Source of the DNA: JABFXX01 sp964419605
GTDB taxonomy: Bacteria > Myxococcota_A > Polyangia > Haliangiales > Haliangiaceae
Length of the DNA: 64,000 nucleotides
Direction of reading: 5' to 3'
Assembly (NCBI GenBank): GCA_964419605.1
Contig: CAYQQM010000016.1
Coordinates: forward strand, 5,461-69,460
In this document: piece after piece, positions 15,503 through 23,871 of the stretch
Position numbering within the stretch: position 1 is the stretch's first letter
Layout of the letters: every line of letters starts with the position of its first letter
Notes under the pieces: model-generated
Seen by the model: the letters and a program-made list of their open reading frames with translations, nothing else
Database searches by the model: none
Told to the model about the DNA's origin: nothing
Made by a program: the position numbers and the translations under genes

Positions 15503-18385
15503 TCAAGCGACGCTCGGTTTTGCTTCAAGCCCCGTCGCAGAGGCTTTCTGGCGCGGCAGAGTCACCGTGAATGTCGTTCCCACTCCGAGGCGGGTATCGA
15601 CCTCAATCGTTCCACCATGCCGCTCCACCAGCTCATGGACAATCGACAGCCCAAGCCCTGTTCCCTCACCCACATCCTTGGTCGTAAAAAATGGATCCCA
15701 GATCCGCGGCAATACGGCTTCCGGAATGCCAGGGCCGTTGTCGATAATCTTCACTTCTACGACTTCAGCGCGTCCACTCGTCTCAATCGTAATAACAGCC
15801 TGATCTCGGCCGCTCAGCGCCTGAGCCGCGTTGGTCAGCAGATTGAGAAACACTTGATTGATCTGCCCTGCATGGCCGCGGACCCGTCCCGGATCTCCGT
15901 AATTCTTTACGACCGTCACGTTTTGTCGAAGCAAATGGCGCAGCAGCTCTAAGGAGTCGTCTATTGAGCGATCGATGTCGAAGTCGACCACCCGCTCGTC
16001 ATCGGTACGCGAGTAATTGTGTAACGCTCGAACGATCGCCTTGGTTCGCTGGGCTCCGCTCTGCACGACCTTCACCATTTCGCGCACGTCGCTCGCAGCC
16101 GCCTGGCGCGCCGAGGTGTCCTGGTCATCGATCTGCGCCACGGCCTCTTCAAGCGGGCCTACCGTATTGACGATCGCGTTGACCGGATTGTTGATCTCGT
16201 GAGCAATTCCGGCAACCAATTGCCCAATCGAAGCGAGCTTTTCGGACCGGACGAGTTGCTGCTGCGCGCGAGTTAATTTGTCGAGGGTTTCGCCAAGCTC
16301 GCGATTCTTTCGCGCCAAGTCTGCCGTGCGCATCTGCACCGCGCGTTCGAGATCGAGATTGGCCTCCTCCGAGGTTCGCAGTTTGTCGCGCAGTTTGCGT
16401 CGCATCTCCTCGAGGGCAAGGGTGAGCCGTCCGATCTCGTCGCCTTCGCCGCCGGAAACCACCGGATCGATAAGGTCGCCATGTGCCATAGCGTCGGCGC
16501 GCTGCTCGAGGCGTCGGATCGGAGCCATGAACTGCGCCACGGTGAACACCACCACGCCCGCGCACGCGCCAAATAGCACGAGAAAGAACACGAACAGCTC
16601 CTTGAGTGGCCGAGCCATCGACTCGCCGCGGCCGCGGTAGCTCGGATAGAACACCGCAACGGAACCGATATCATAGCGTTGGCTGCGCCACGTGATTACC
16701 AGCCGGCCTGCCTTGCCAGTAAGAAACTCCCTGCGCAGATTGATGAGCTGACCATCCGCACTTTGAATTTGCGTTTTCACGTACCAGGGCAACTTGGGTG
16801 CCCCCATCGGACCTCCTCCTACCGATAGCAACTCACCGACGTCGTCGAGGTAGTACACGACAGACGTTGCATCGCGCGCGTTGCCGACAATGCGCTGCAG
16901 CGAGCTTCGTGCACTGGGTTCGGTGGGAGGGCTGTCCGAAACGCTGAGTTCGGTCTGCAGCTCTGACCGCAGCCAGTTTAGCCCGATGTTTGCCTGGCGT
17001 AGCGCAGCGTGGGTTTCAAGCCGTTTGTACTGCAAGAACCCCCACAACAGTGCCATGCCACACGCCAGCAACACCACGCCGCCAAACGACAACATGAGTT
17101 TCGACCGCAACGACAGCGACGGCGCAATGTTGCGCACTGGAACGCGGTAGCGCTGAGTCAAGTGCGCCAGCAGAGGGCGAAGCACGTCGCGATGCCACAG
17201 CTGCTCGTAGATTGCTCCAGCAACCGCAAGGACAAACGTGGCCAACGCGACGATCAGCGTATCGTCGATATCGAACCCAAGCCGGAACCGCGCAACCAAT
17301 GCACCGACGACCGCGATAGCAAACCACACGCCGATCGTAAGCAGCGCGAGCTGATATGGGAGCGCTTGTGCTCGACGATAAATCACCGCTACCGGGAGGA
17401 CACCGCCTGTACTCTCCGGACTCCCCGCGACTTCGTCAAAGCTGCGAAGCGAACTCGCTACCTCCGGCGCTGCCTGGATGTGCTGCATTCCCGAGAAGGA
17501 AGGATCTGCCGGGGGGCGCAGCACTCCCGTCGAGGGACTGCGGAGGGAGATCGATCCTTCACGCGAGCCCGCCAGGAAGTTGCGCAGGTCCGCGGTCAAC
17601 AACCGCGCAAGCACCACCCATGCAACAACCCCAACCAACGTAGCCAATGGAAAGTAGGTTTCGAGTTGCAGATATTGCTGGCGAGAAATGGGTACGAGGT
17701 AGTACGCAAACGCGGATTGCGCCGCGAGCACGCCTCCTGCGACGATCATCGAAACCAAGGCAAAGTTCCGTGCGTGACTATCGTCGAACTTGCGCAGCGG
17801 CGAACCGGCCACAAACAGGCGCTGGCGAACTGCCTGAAGCGTGTGGGCAAGCCATGCGGCGCGCACGCACGACACCGCGTATGAATGAACCGCCGCAAGC
17901 GCGATTAGCGCTGCCGCGCGATCGGGCCGCCACCCGTCGTAGAGATACAGAAACAATCCCACGAGCGACGTGGATACGGTCCAAACGGCGGTGCGTAGCA
18001 GCAGTGCCCGAACCGGCGCTTTTAGCGTGATGCGATAGGCCTGGGTAGCGACCTCTTTGGGGACCCGCTCTCCTCGCCGGCGCGCCATAATCGCCTGCCA
18101 TAGCGGCATGAACCAGGTGGCAAACGCCGCGCCCCAGACAACGGTCGCGCCCACGACCACCGGTACCACCGTGCGAACGAGCGACAAAAACCGAAGACTT
18201 CCGAGATCAAAGGCTTCCCATAGCGGATAGGCCACCGCCGCGCATTCCACAACGGCCAGGACCACCTCGGGCACGACGAAGCGCCGCTTAAATGTGATGA
18301 CGATATCCGGCGCAGCGTCGGTAGCCACTGCGGCGTCATCAGAATGCGCCTTGTCAGCGCCAGTAGCGGACTCTGCGCCCGACAT
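15503..18385 (-). CDS. Large membrane sensor histidine kinase
   Basis: A 960-residue sensor kinase. The N-terminal 400 residues contain about eight transmembrane helices in two blocks, separated by a soluble loop that holds a family A palindromic element (about residues 276-292). A further helix pair brackets an extracytoplasmic sensor region (about 480-590), then HAMP (RRLEQRADAMAHGDLIDPV), a coiled coil, HisKA with the phospho-acceptor His in LVAGIAHEINNPVN, and HATPase with DNGPGIPEAV, DPFFTTKDVGEGTGLGLSI. No receiver domain is attached and no response regulator is adjacent. ATG 18385 is preferred over TTG 18418. The heptamer repeat starts about 36 bp upstream, in its promoter region. Function: sensing an unknown signal. 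Confidence 0.93.
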   Translation of the reverse strand: MSGAESATGADKAHSDDAAVATDAAPDIVITFKRRFVVPEVVLAVVECAAVAYPLWEAFDLGSLRFLSLVRTVVPVVVGATVVWGAAFATWFMPLWQAIMARRRGERVPKEVATQAYRITLKAPVRALLLRTAVWTVSTSLVGLFLYLYDGWRPDRAAALIALAAVHSYAVSCVRAAWLAHTLQAVRQRLFVAGSPLRKFDDSHARNFALVSMIVAGGVLAAQSAFAYYLVPISRQQYLQLETYFPLATLVGVVAWVVLARLLTADLRNFLAGSREGSISLRSPSTGVLRPPADPSFSGMQHIQAAPEVASSLRSFDEVAGSPESTGGVLPVAVIYRRAQALPYQLALLTIGVWFAIAVVGALVARFRLGFDIDDTLIVALATFVLAVAGAIYEQLWHRDVLRPLLAHLTQRYRVPVRNIAPSLSLRSKLMLSFGGVVLLACGMALLWGFLQYKRLETHAALRQANIGLNWLRSELQTELSVSDSPPTEPSARSSLQRIVGNARDATSVVYYLDDVGELLSVGGGPMGAPKLPWYVKTQIQSADGQLINLRREFLTGKAGRLVITWRSQRYDIGSVAVFYPSYRGRGESMARPLKELFVFFLVLFGACAGVVVFTVAQFMAPIRRLEQRADAMAHGDLIDPVVSGGEGDEIGRLTLALEEMRRKLRDKLRTSEEANLDLERAVQMRTADLARKNRELGETLDKLTRAQQQLVRSEKLASIGQLVAGIAHEINNPVNAIVNTVGPLEEAVAQIDDQDTSARQAAASDVREMVKVVQSGAQRTKAIVRALHNYSRTDDERVVDFDIDRSIDDSLELLRHLLRQNVTVVKNYGDPGRVRGHAGQINQVFLNLLTNAAQALSGRDQAVITIETSGRAEVVEVKIIDNGPGIPEAVLPRIWDPFFTTKDVGEGTGLGLSIVHELVERHGGTIEVDTRLGVGTTFTVTLPRQKASATGLEAKPSVA
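17509..17557. repeat. Family A palindromic element inside the histidine kinase gene
   Basis: GCACTCCC (17521-17528) and GGGACTGC (17534-17541) form an 8-bp imperfect hairpin; it is preceded by GGGGGGCGCA and followed by CGGAGGGAGATCGAT. The same order of blocks occurs in plsC (33601-33671) and recC (48314-48442). In the kinase it codes for SISLRSPSTGVLRPP in the loop between the two membrane blocks, the same frame as in RecC (SIDLRTPPGVLRAPP). No clear direct repeat flanks this copy. Confidence 0.7.
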
Positions 18386-18420
18386 CGCGCCAAAGGATAC
18401 CCTGGATCCCGGTCGCAATG

Positions 18421-18667
18421 CCGCTTGCCGCTTGCGGCTCGCCGCTTCCGATGACCGCTCGCCGCTAACCGCTCGCCGCTTGTCGCTGACCGCTGACCGC
18501 TGGCTGCTTGCCGCTCGCCGCTCGCCGCTGACCGCTACCGCTGTCCACTCACCGCTGGCCGCTTGCCGCTCGCCGCTCGCCGCTCGCCGCTGACCGCTCG
18601 CCGCTTGCCGCTGACCGCTGACCGCTGACCGCTGGCTGCTTGCCGCTCGCCGCTCGCCGCTGACTGC
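18421..18667. repeat. Heptanucleotide tandem repeat array, about 33 units
   Basis: An array of degenerate 7-bp units of the form CTNRCCG (CTCGCCG, CTGACCG, CTTGCCG, CTGGCTG and similar) fills about 245 bp. It lies directly upstream of the histidine kinase start and in front of the inverted repeat and S23-like gene. In minus-strand translation it gives monotonous AVSGERRAASG-type peptides, which are not a protein. Similar heptamer arrays (short tandemly repeated repetitive sequences) are known from cyanobacteria and other environmental bacteria. Such arrays vary in copy number, so it could modulate kinase expression; that is inference. Confidence 0.85.
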
Positions 18668-18734
18668 CGGGGTGGGCGTTTGGGCTTGCGCTTCCGCTTG
18701 CGCATTGGGCGACTTATCCTTGAGCGGAACCGTT

Positions 18735-18927
18735 CGCTCCGTGCGGCCGGCTCACCCTTGCGCCGCAAGGCGCACTGGCGCTTGCCGAGCGCCATGACGG
18801 TGAGTGCCTGAGCGATCTTCCGCCGCACAGCTGAACGATGTGCGAGATGACACGCTGGGGTGCCCGCGCTCGTCACGCGCCATGCGCGGCTGCGGCGCGG
18901 GCGGGTGAGAGCCGGCCGCACGGAGCG
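18735..18927 (+). ncRNA. Long imperfect hairpin upstream of the S23-like gene
   Basis: CGCTCCGTGCGGCCGGCTCACCC at 18735-18757 pairs fully with 18903-18927 except for a 2-base bulge, giving a 23-bp stem around a 145-base interior. The stem continues inside with GCGCCGCA (18760-18767) against TGCGGCGC (18891-18898), and GCGCA (18770-18774) against TGCGC (18883-18887). The right arm ends 14 bases before the ribosome binding site of the four-helix-bundle gene. Intervening sequences in 23S rRNA have this plan (long terminal stem plus S23 gene). Here there is no rRNA around it, so it is likely a structured leader RNA or a mobile-element relic. Confidence 0.5.
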
Positions 18928-18954
18928 GCGGGTCACCAGCCAAGGAGAGTCCCC

Positions 18955-19278
18955 ATGTTCGATGCACTCGAGATGTCGCTTCAGTTCCTAACCCGTCTGG
19001 TCCCCGTCGAGACCCGGATCCGCCAGCGCAGTGCATCCCTCGCCAGACAGCTCGCGGATGCGTCGGAAAGCATCGCGCTCAATCTCGGCGAGGGTCGCTT
19101 GCGGCGCGATGGCGATAAGCGGCGCCACTACGAGATGGCCGCAGGCAGCGCGAGCGAAGTCACCGTGGCGCTGCGGATCGCGATCGCTAAGCGCTATGTC
19201 TCCGCAGCCGAGGTCGCTGACGTCGAGGCGATGCTCGATCGAGTCCGTGCCATGCTGTTTCGCCTCACGCGGCGCTAG
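18955..19278 (+). CDS. Four-helix bundle protein (S23 / 23S rRNA intervening-sequence family)
   Basis: A 107-residue all-helical protein of the S23/Avd four-helix-bundle family. Diagnostic phrases are RQLADASESIALNLGEG, the basic segment RRDGDKRRHYEMAAGSASE and the final helix VEAMLDRVRAMLFRLTRR. Members occur in intervening sequences of 23S rRNA, next to diversity-generating retroelements (Avd, which helps the reverse transcriptase) and as free-standing genes of unknown role. No reverse transcriptase or template repeat was found in this window. AAGGAGAG lies 6 bases before the ATG. It sits directly downstream of the long hairpin at 18735-18927, which suggests it may bind that RNA. Confidence 0.85.
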   Translation: MFDALEMSLQFLTRLVPVETRIRQRSASLARQLADASESIALNLGEGRLRRDGDKRRHYEMAAGSASEVTVALRIAIAKRYVSAAEVADVEAMLDRVRAMLFRLTRR

Positions 19279-19481
19279 CGCTACCCCGCCCCTCGGAAAC
19301 CGCCCTTGTCTTCGGCCCTACCTCCTCCGACGCAACGGTTCCCGAGGATTTACCGGCGACGACACGGCCTCCCGACCACAACCCATGAGCGGTCGGAGGT
19401 CCGTCGCGCCACGGTAGGGTGTCATGCCCAATCGTCCGCCTTGTTGCGGAGCAACCGGATTTGCGCAACTCTTGCTGCGAT

Positions 19482-20303
19482 ATGCATTCACTCCGCGCTT
19501 ACGTCATCTTTTCCATTTCGCTTCTCGGGGTAACCGGGTGCGATCACAAAAAACAACAAGCCCAATCGGTTGCACCGAGCGAGCCCACGCCGACCCAGCC
19601 GGCCCCCGATCCGTCGCCTGCGGCACGAGCCGCGCAGCACCCTGAGGGGTCCGCTGGCGGCAGCGCGGAACTCGGAAGCGCTGCAGCCGGCGGAAGCGGC
19701 AATGCGGCATCGGGTGGCAACGAGGTTCGCAAGCCGACGAAAGACGACCTTGCTGCCTACACCAAGGACATCGCCGGAAAGGGAAAGCTCATCGCCACGA
19801 TCGAAACCAGCATGGGAGCGTTCCACTGCGAATTGTTCGGCGACAAAACGCCCATGACGGTGGCGAACTTCGTCGGACTCGCTGCAGGTAAGAAGCCGTG
19901 GCAAAACCCGAAGACCGGGTCGGTCGAAACCAATAAGCCGTACTTCGAGGGGCTTACGTTTCACCGGGTGATCCCGGGATTCATGATCCAGGGCGGAGAT
20001 CCCACGGGAACGGGTACCAGCGGCCCTGGGTACTCGTTTCAGGACGAATTCGCCGACGGCACCACCATGGGGCCTGGCGCACTGGCAATGGCTAACGCTG
20101 GCAAAGGCCCCGACGGCGGCGGTACCAACGGCAGCCAGTTCTTCATCATGGAAGGGTCCCGCCCTGATCTCGTGGGCCGCCACACCATCTTCGGCCAGTG
20201 CAAGGAGGTCGATCTGGTCAAGAAGATCGCAGCCGTACCCACCACCAACGATAAACCCAATACGCCCGTCACAATCAAGAGAATCTCGTTCGCAAAGAAC
20301 TAA
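19482..20303 (+). CDS. Cyclophilin-type peptidyl-prolyl isomerase, lipoprotein
   Basis: Peptidyl-prolyl cis-trans isomerase that probably assists folding of exported proteins at the envelope. The 273-residue chain has a lipoprotein signal (lipobox GVTGC), a Pro/Ser/Gly/Ala-rich tether of about 70 residues, then a complete cyclophilin domain: KTPMTVANFVGLAAG, FHRVIPGFMIQGGDP (catalytic Arg and Phe), GALAMANAG, GSQFFI and HTIFGQ. ATG 19482 puts the signal at the N-terminus; an upstream in-frame ATG at 19419 would precede it by 21 residues. It is followed 48 bases later by the TolC-like gene on the same strand. Confidence 0.92.
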   Translation: MHSLRAYVIFSISLLGVTGCDHKKQQAQSVAPSEPTPTQPAPDPSPAARAAQHPEGSAGGSAELGSAAAGGSGNAASGGNEVRKPTKDDLAAYTKDIAGKGKLIATIETSMGAFHCELFGDKTPMTVANFVGLAAGKKPWQNPKTGSVETNKPYFEGLTFHRVIPGFMIQGGDPTGTGTSGPGYSFQDEFADGTTMGPGALAMANAGKGPDGGGTNGSQFFIMEGSRPDLVGRHTIFGQCKEVDLVKKIAAVPTTNDKPNTPVTIKRISFAKN

Positions 20304-20369
20304 CGGGAACGTACGTCGACAACCGTCTGCGGTCGCACTCGCCGAGACCGCGTGTCATCCTGGCAACCG

Positions 20370-21908
20370 ATGCATCGACGATTGATCGTGTTTGGCGCGA
20401 TTCTGTGCGTAAAGCAGGAGGCGAGCGCTGACCTGTTAAAGCACGCGCTGACCGGCCCGGAGGTAGGAGGCAGAGCGACGGTCGACAGCAGCCTGATCGC
20501 GTGGGCCGGTGAGGCACATGCGGTCACGCTCGCGGAGCTGCTGCAGTTCGCAATACGCCATGCACCTTCGTTACAGAGCGCCACGATCGATCTCGCCGCC
20601 GCCGAAGCGCGAATTGAGCAAACCTGGGCACGGCGAGATTGGACGTTGCGGGCTCAAGCAGCGGGGATGCAATCCGGCGCCACATTGTTCTCGGGCATCC
20701 AAGTGTCTGGTCAGTCCACGGCAACGGTGGGAGCCGATCTATTCCGAGTGTTGCCGACCGGCGGCACCGTCGGGGTACGCATTGGCACCCAATATTCCGA
20801 CGTCAACAGCAGCTTTTTCAGTTCCAAGGCCTGGTCGGACGCAGTCAGCGGCACGTTCGCGCAACCGCTGCTCCGGGGCTTTGGGTCCAAGGTATACAAC
20901 GCGGCCGAGCATAAACTTGAGCTGTCGCGCGACGCGACCACTCTTGCGCAGCGCCTCACTGCCCTGCAAACCGTTCAGACCGTCGTTGCGGCATATTGGG
21001 ACCTTGTATTGGCCGAGCGCCAAGTTGCCATCACCGAGGCCAGCCTGGCGCTCGCGCAGGAGAGACTACGCGTCACACAGATCGCTGTTAAGGGTGGCAA
21101 GACCGCAGCAGCCGAAGTTCCCGCCGTCGAACTGGCGATCGCAACGCGCCAGGAAGACGTTATGAACGGCGAGCTAGCGGTTCTGGATCGGTCGATTGCT
21201 GTGCGCAGGATCGTTGGCATGCCGATCGCTGAACGCGAGCTCGCCTTGCGCGTGGCTACCGACTTGGAAATCAGCGACCGGAACCTCGAGTTGCACTCGC
21301 TCCTGGAGCGCGCGTACGCCGCCAGCCCCGAGCTCGCCAGCCTCGCAAAACAGGATAGGGCTGCAACGATCGACATCGAAGTGACCGACAACGATCTCCT
21401 GCCGCAACTGGATCTGGCGCTTTCGCTTGGCCCTACCGGATTCGACCCCTCGTTCACCGGCGCGGCAAAAAACCTCATCGATCTCAAGACCTATCAGATC
21501 AGCGGTTCTCTGACGTTTTCTCGCTCGCTCCACGCCTACGATATCCGCGGCCGGTCCAACGAACTGCGAGCTGGACGGCAGAAACTGCGGGTCAGTGCCC
21601 TCGACGTGCGGGCACAAATCGCGCAGGCGATGGCACGCGCCGTTGCCCAGGTCGAACTGGCGAAGCGGCGAATCGTTCTGAGTCAGAAAGCGATCGAGCT
21701 AGCAGCTGAAAACGTTCGAATCGAAACCGATCGATTCAATCTCGGACGCTCGACCAATTTCGATGTACTGAACCGTCTCGAAGAACAGCGCCAAGCCGAG
21801 CTCCGAAAAGCGCAAGCTCAAGTCGACTGGCACAAGGCCGAAGCGGTGGTCTTGGCACTTACCGGCGACTTGCTGCCGGCGTTCGGAATCAGCCTCGGAT
21901 CGAAATGA
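20370..21908 (+). CDS. TolC family outer-membrane efflux protein
   Basis: Outer-membrane channel component of a tripartite export pump or type I secretion system. The 512-residue protein has an N-terminal signal region and the two TolC repeats: VTLAELLQFAIRHAPSLQSA opens the first, and coiled-coil helical stretches such as ALAQERLRVTQIAVKGGKTA and ENVRIETDRFNLGRSTNFDVL mark each half. Beta-strand segments LLRGFG and GVRIGTQYSD fit the barrel. No membrane-fusion or inner-membrane pump gene is next to it. ATG 20370 is preferred; a GTG at 20352 in frame would add six residues. The end overlaps the convergent pgeF gene by 20 bp. Confidence 0.88.
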   Translation: MHRRLIVFGAILCVKQEASADLLKHALTGPEVGGRATVDSSLIAWAGEAHAVTLAELLQFAIRHAPSLQSATIDLAAAEARIEQTWARRDWTLRAQAAGMQSGATLFSGIQVSGQSTATVGADLFRVLPTGGTVGVRIGTQYSDVNSSFFSSKAWSDAVSGTFAQPLLRGFGSKVYNAAEHKLELSRDATTLAQRLTALQTVQTVVAAYWDLVLAERQVAITEASLALAQERLRVTQIAVKGGKTAAAEVPAVELAIATRQEDVMNGELAVLDRSIAVRRIVGMPIAERELALRVATDLEISDRNLELHSLLERAYAASPELASLAKQDRAATIDIEVTDNDLLPQLDLALSLGPTGFDPSFTGAAKNLIDLKTYQISGSLTFSRSLHAYDIRGRSNELRAGRQKLRVSALDVRAQIAQAMARAVAQVELAKRRIVLSQKAIELAAENVRIETDRFNLGRSTNFDVLNRLEEQRQAELRKAQAQVDWHKAEAVVLALTGDLLPAFGISLGSK

Positions 21909-22710
21909 ATGCCATGTGAACTCCACCCTCAACACCGTCGCGGCGGTAGCTAAAGAATCGATCGGGGTGGCACTTTGTGCATGGCGGGTTGGCGTCGATG
22001 CGCTCGCTACGAACACCCGTTCGCTCCAAGACCGCGCGCAGTGCGATGCGCAGATCGATGTGAGGCTTGTTCGCCTCGGTGATGACCAAACCCGCCACGT
22101 CGCCAAGCGCATCGCGAAATTGCGCTGCTACTTCGGCGCCGACTTCGAAACAGCACGGACCGATCGATGGCCCCAACGCAACGCGGATCTGTGCGGCTTG
22201 CGCACCGCGCTCTACCATTCGGCGAATCACATTGCTGGCAACGCTCTGCCCGCTGGTCAACAACGATGGCTCGGATCCCGCACCACCCGGCAGCGCTGCG
22301 CCGATCGCGCCCCGCCATCCCGCATGCGCAGCGCCAATGACCTGAGCCACCGGATCTACAAATAACATCGGCACACAGTCGGCGGAGAATGCACCGAGGA
22401 CTGGTCCGGGTCGGTCGCACACCAAGCCATCGAACTCCGCGGATTCGCCCATAGCCTCGCCAACGGCCCATACCGCAGTGCCATGAACGTGTCGCATCGC
22501 GACCAATGCGTCGGCGTCGTACCCCGCGAAGTTGGCGAGTCGGCGCCGATTCTCGTCGACGTTGGCGCGAGCATCCCCCCAGCGAGTACCCAAATTTAAC
22601 GAAGCGCGCAGACCGGTAGACACACCACCGCTGCGCTCGGGAAAGCCGTGGACGATCGCGAAATCCGCATCGGATAGAAGCGCCGAGGTATGAAGGCGAA
22701 TCGCGGTCAT
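21889..22710 (-). CDS. pgeF: Purine nucleoside phosphorylase / laccase-domain protein YfiH
   Basis: Cytosolic zinc enzyme of the YfiH/LACC1 family, acting on purine nucleosides and, in E. coli, editing peptidoglycan precursors. The 273-residue protein shows all family motifs: GFPERSGGVSTG, MRHVHG, FSADCVPMLFVDP with the Cys, AAHAGWRG with the metal His, GPSIGPCCFEV and the closing FFSYRRDG. ATG 22710 is 6 bases after the stop of the ferritin-like gene, with AGGTGG close by, so it is the last gene of the four-gene operon. GTG 22716 is an alternative. Confidence 0.94.
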   Translation of the reverse strand: MTAIRLHTSALLSDADFAIVHGFPERSGGVSTGLRASLNLGTRWGDARANVDENRRRLANFAGYDADALVAMRHVHGTAVWAVGEAMGESAEFDGLVCDRPGPVLGAFSADCVPMLFVDPVAQVIGAAHAGWRGAIGAALPGGAGSEPSLLTSGQSVASNVIRRMVERGAQAAQIRVALGPSIGPCCFEVGAEVAAQFRDALGDVAGLVITEANKPHIDLRIALRAVLERTGVRSERIDANPPCTKCHPDRFFSYRRDGVEGGVHMAFISIRG

Positions 22711-22716
22711 AACCAC

Positions 22717-23871
22717 CTACATGAAGTTGCGGGTGTGAAGCGCCGAGAGGGCGGCTGCCTGACTCGACGAAAACCCAAGGCGCAACAAGCGATTTCGCCG
22801 GCCGTTGTCCATCTCGGTTTGAAGCGCGACCACCGCCGCATGACCGCGGCGCAGCGCTGCAGGGTCCCACGAACCGGCCGCAAGTAGTACCAACGCATCG
22901 AACACTTCTGCGTTGAGCCCCGACGTATGTGCGAGCGCGGTATGCCTGCGCTCGATCGCGTTTGCAAGCCGGCCGCAAAGCGTCGGATCTTCGCCGACGT
23001 GCCGCCCAAGGTGCGCCAGTCCAAACGCGACATGTCGTGCTTCGTCCTGGGCCGCGAGACGGGCGACTTCGCGCGTGCACTCATCCGGCGCATGATCGCG
23101 GATAAACCACAACAAAGCGAGAAAGCTCCCCTCGCCCAACACGGACAGTAGAAAGGCGGCGGTGGCAAAGTCGTGCTCCTCGAATAAACTAGCGAGCGAG
23201 GCTTGGCCGCCCGCCGTAGAGAGCCCTAGTTCCGTTCGCCGCAGAGCGGCGCGACGCGTGAAGACTTCGATGTGGCGAGCTTCGTCCGCTGCCTGGATGG
23301 CAAGCACCTGCATCACTTCCCGAAAATGTGGGTGCAGCCGGCCGAGGAACCGCACCGGAACGAGGAGAGCGGCGGTCTCGTTCTCGATCAGGTAGGTCAT
23401 GATCTGAACAATGGCGGATTCGATATCCTCGTCGTGGTGAATTGGCGCATTCCACGGAATCGCCGAGTCGGGATTCCATTGCGCTGCCGCAGCTTGAGCG
23501 TACAACCGCGCCGCATCGTCGGTCCACACCTCCGCTTTTTCAGCAAGCGACAACTCGAGTTCTGGCGCACCGGCTTCGACCAGGGCGCCGCGAGCGGCGA
23601 GCCCCCACCGCGCAGGTGGATGGTCGACGGGGTGAGCGAGCGATCCGGCACGCTCAGCGGCGAGCCACCGATCGTGAACACCACGCGTCACTACTCCTCC
23701 GGCAAAGCCGTGGCCGTTGGCTCGGCACCAGGCGGGTAGATCGACGCCGAGCGTGGGTGCCGTTCCGCTCACACGAACCTGCACCGCGCCCGTGAGCGCG
23801 CGCTTGAGCAACAGGTGCCCGCCCTCGTCGAGACCGAGATCCCCAAGCTCCAGATCGACAAGGTCATCCAC
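22717..23871 (-). CDS. Ferritin-like diiron protein, possible oxygenase
   Basis: A 384-residue protein with a four-helix ferritin-like core carrying two diiron ligand sets: Glu in LIENETAALL and EARHIEVF with DEARH, then Glu in LGEGSFLALL and DEARHVAFG. This E, ExxH, E, ExxH pattern is that of ribonucleotide-reductase-R2, PaaA and AurF-type diiron oxidases, which activate O2. The N-terminal 120 residues are of unknown type. The start is GTG 23871, overlapping the upstream PhnD-like stop by 8 bases (GTGGATGA); longer in-frame openings upstream lie inside that gene. It is in an operon with a flavoprotein and a binding protein. Substrate unknown. Confidence 0.8.
   Translation of the reverse strand: MDDLVDLELGDLGLDEGGHLLLKRALTGAVQVRVSGTAPTLGVDLPAWCRANGHGFAGGVVTRGVHDRWLAAERAGSLAHPVDHPPARWGLAARGALVEAGAPELELSLAEKAEVWTDDAARLYAQAAAAQWNPDSAIPWNAPIHHDEDIESAIVQIMTYLIENETAALLVPVRFLGRLHPHFREVMQVLAIQAADEARHIEVFTRRAALRRTELGLSTAGGQASLASLFEEHDFATAAFLLSVLGEGSFLALLWFIRDHAPDECTREVARLAAQDEARHVAFGLAHLGRHVGEDPTLCGRLANAIERRHTALAHTSGLNAEVFDALVLLAAGSWDPAALRRGHAAVVALQTEMDNGRRNRLLRLGFSSSQAAALSALHTRNFM

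Noticed and set aside
18535..18936. Minus-strand ORF giving AVSGERRAASG-type repeats
   Set aside because: It is translation of the heptamer tandem array and of the hairpin region, not a protein gene.
18955..19278. S23/Avd-like protein as sign of a diversity-generating retroelement, with the C-type lectin gene at 61.5 kb as target
   Set aside because: No reverse transcriptase, template repeat or variable repeat was found, and the lectin is 42 kb away and of the animal-type fold.
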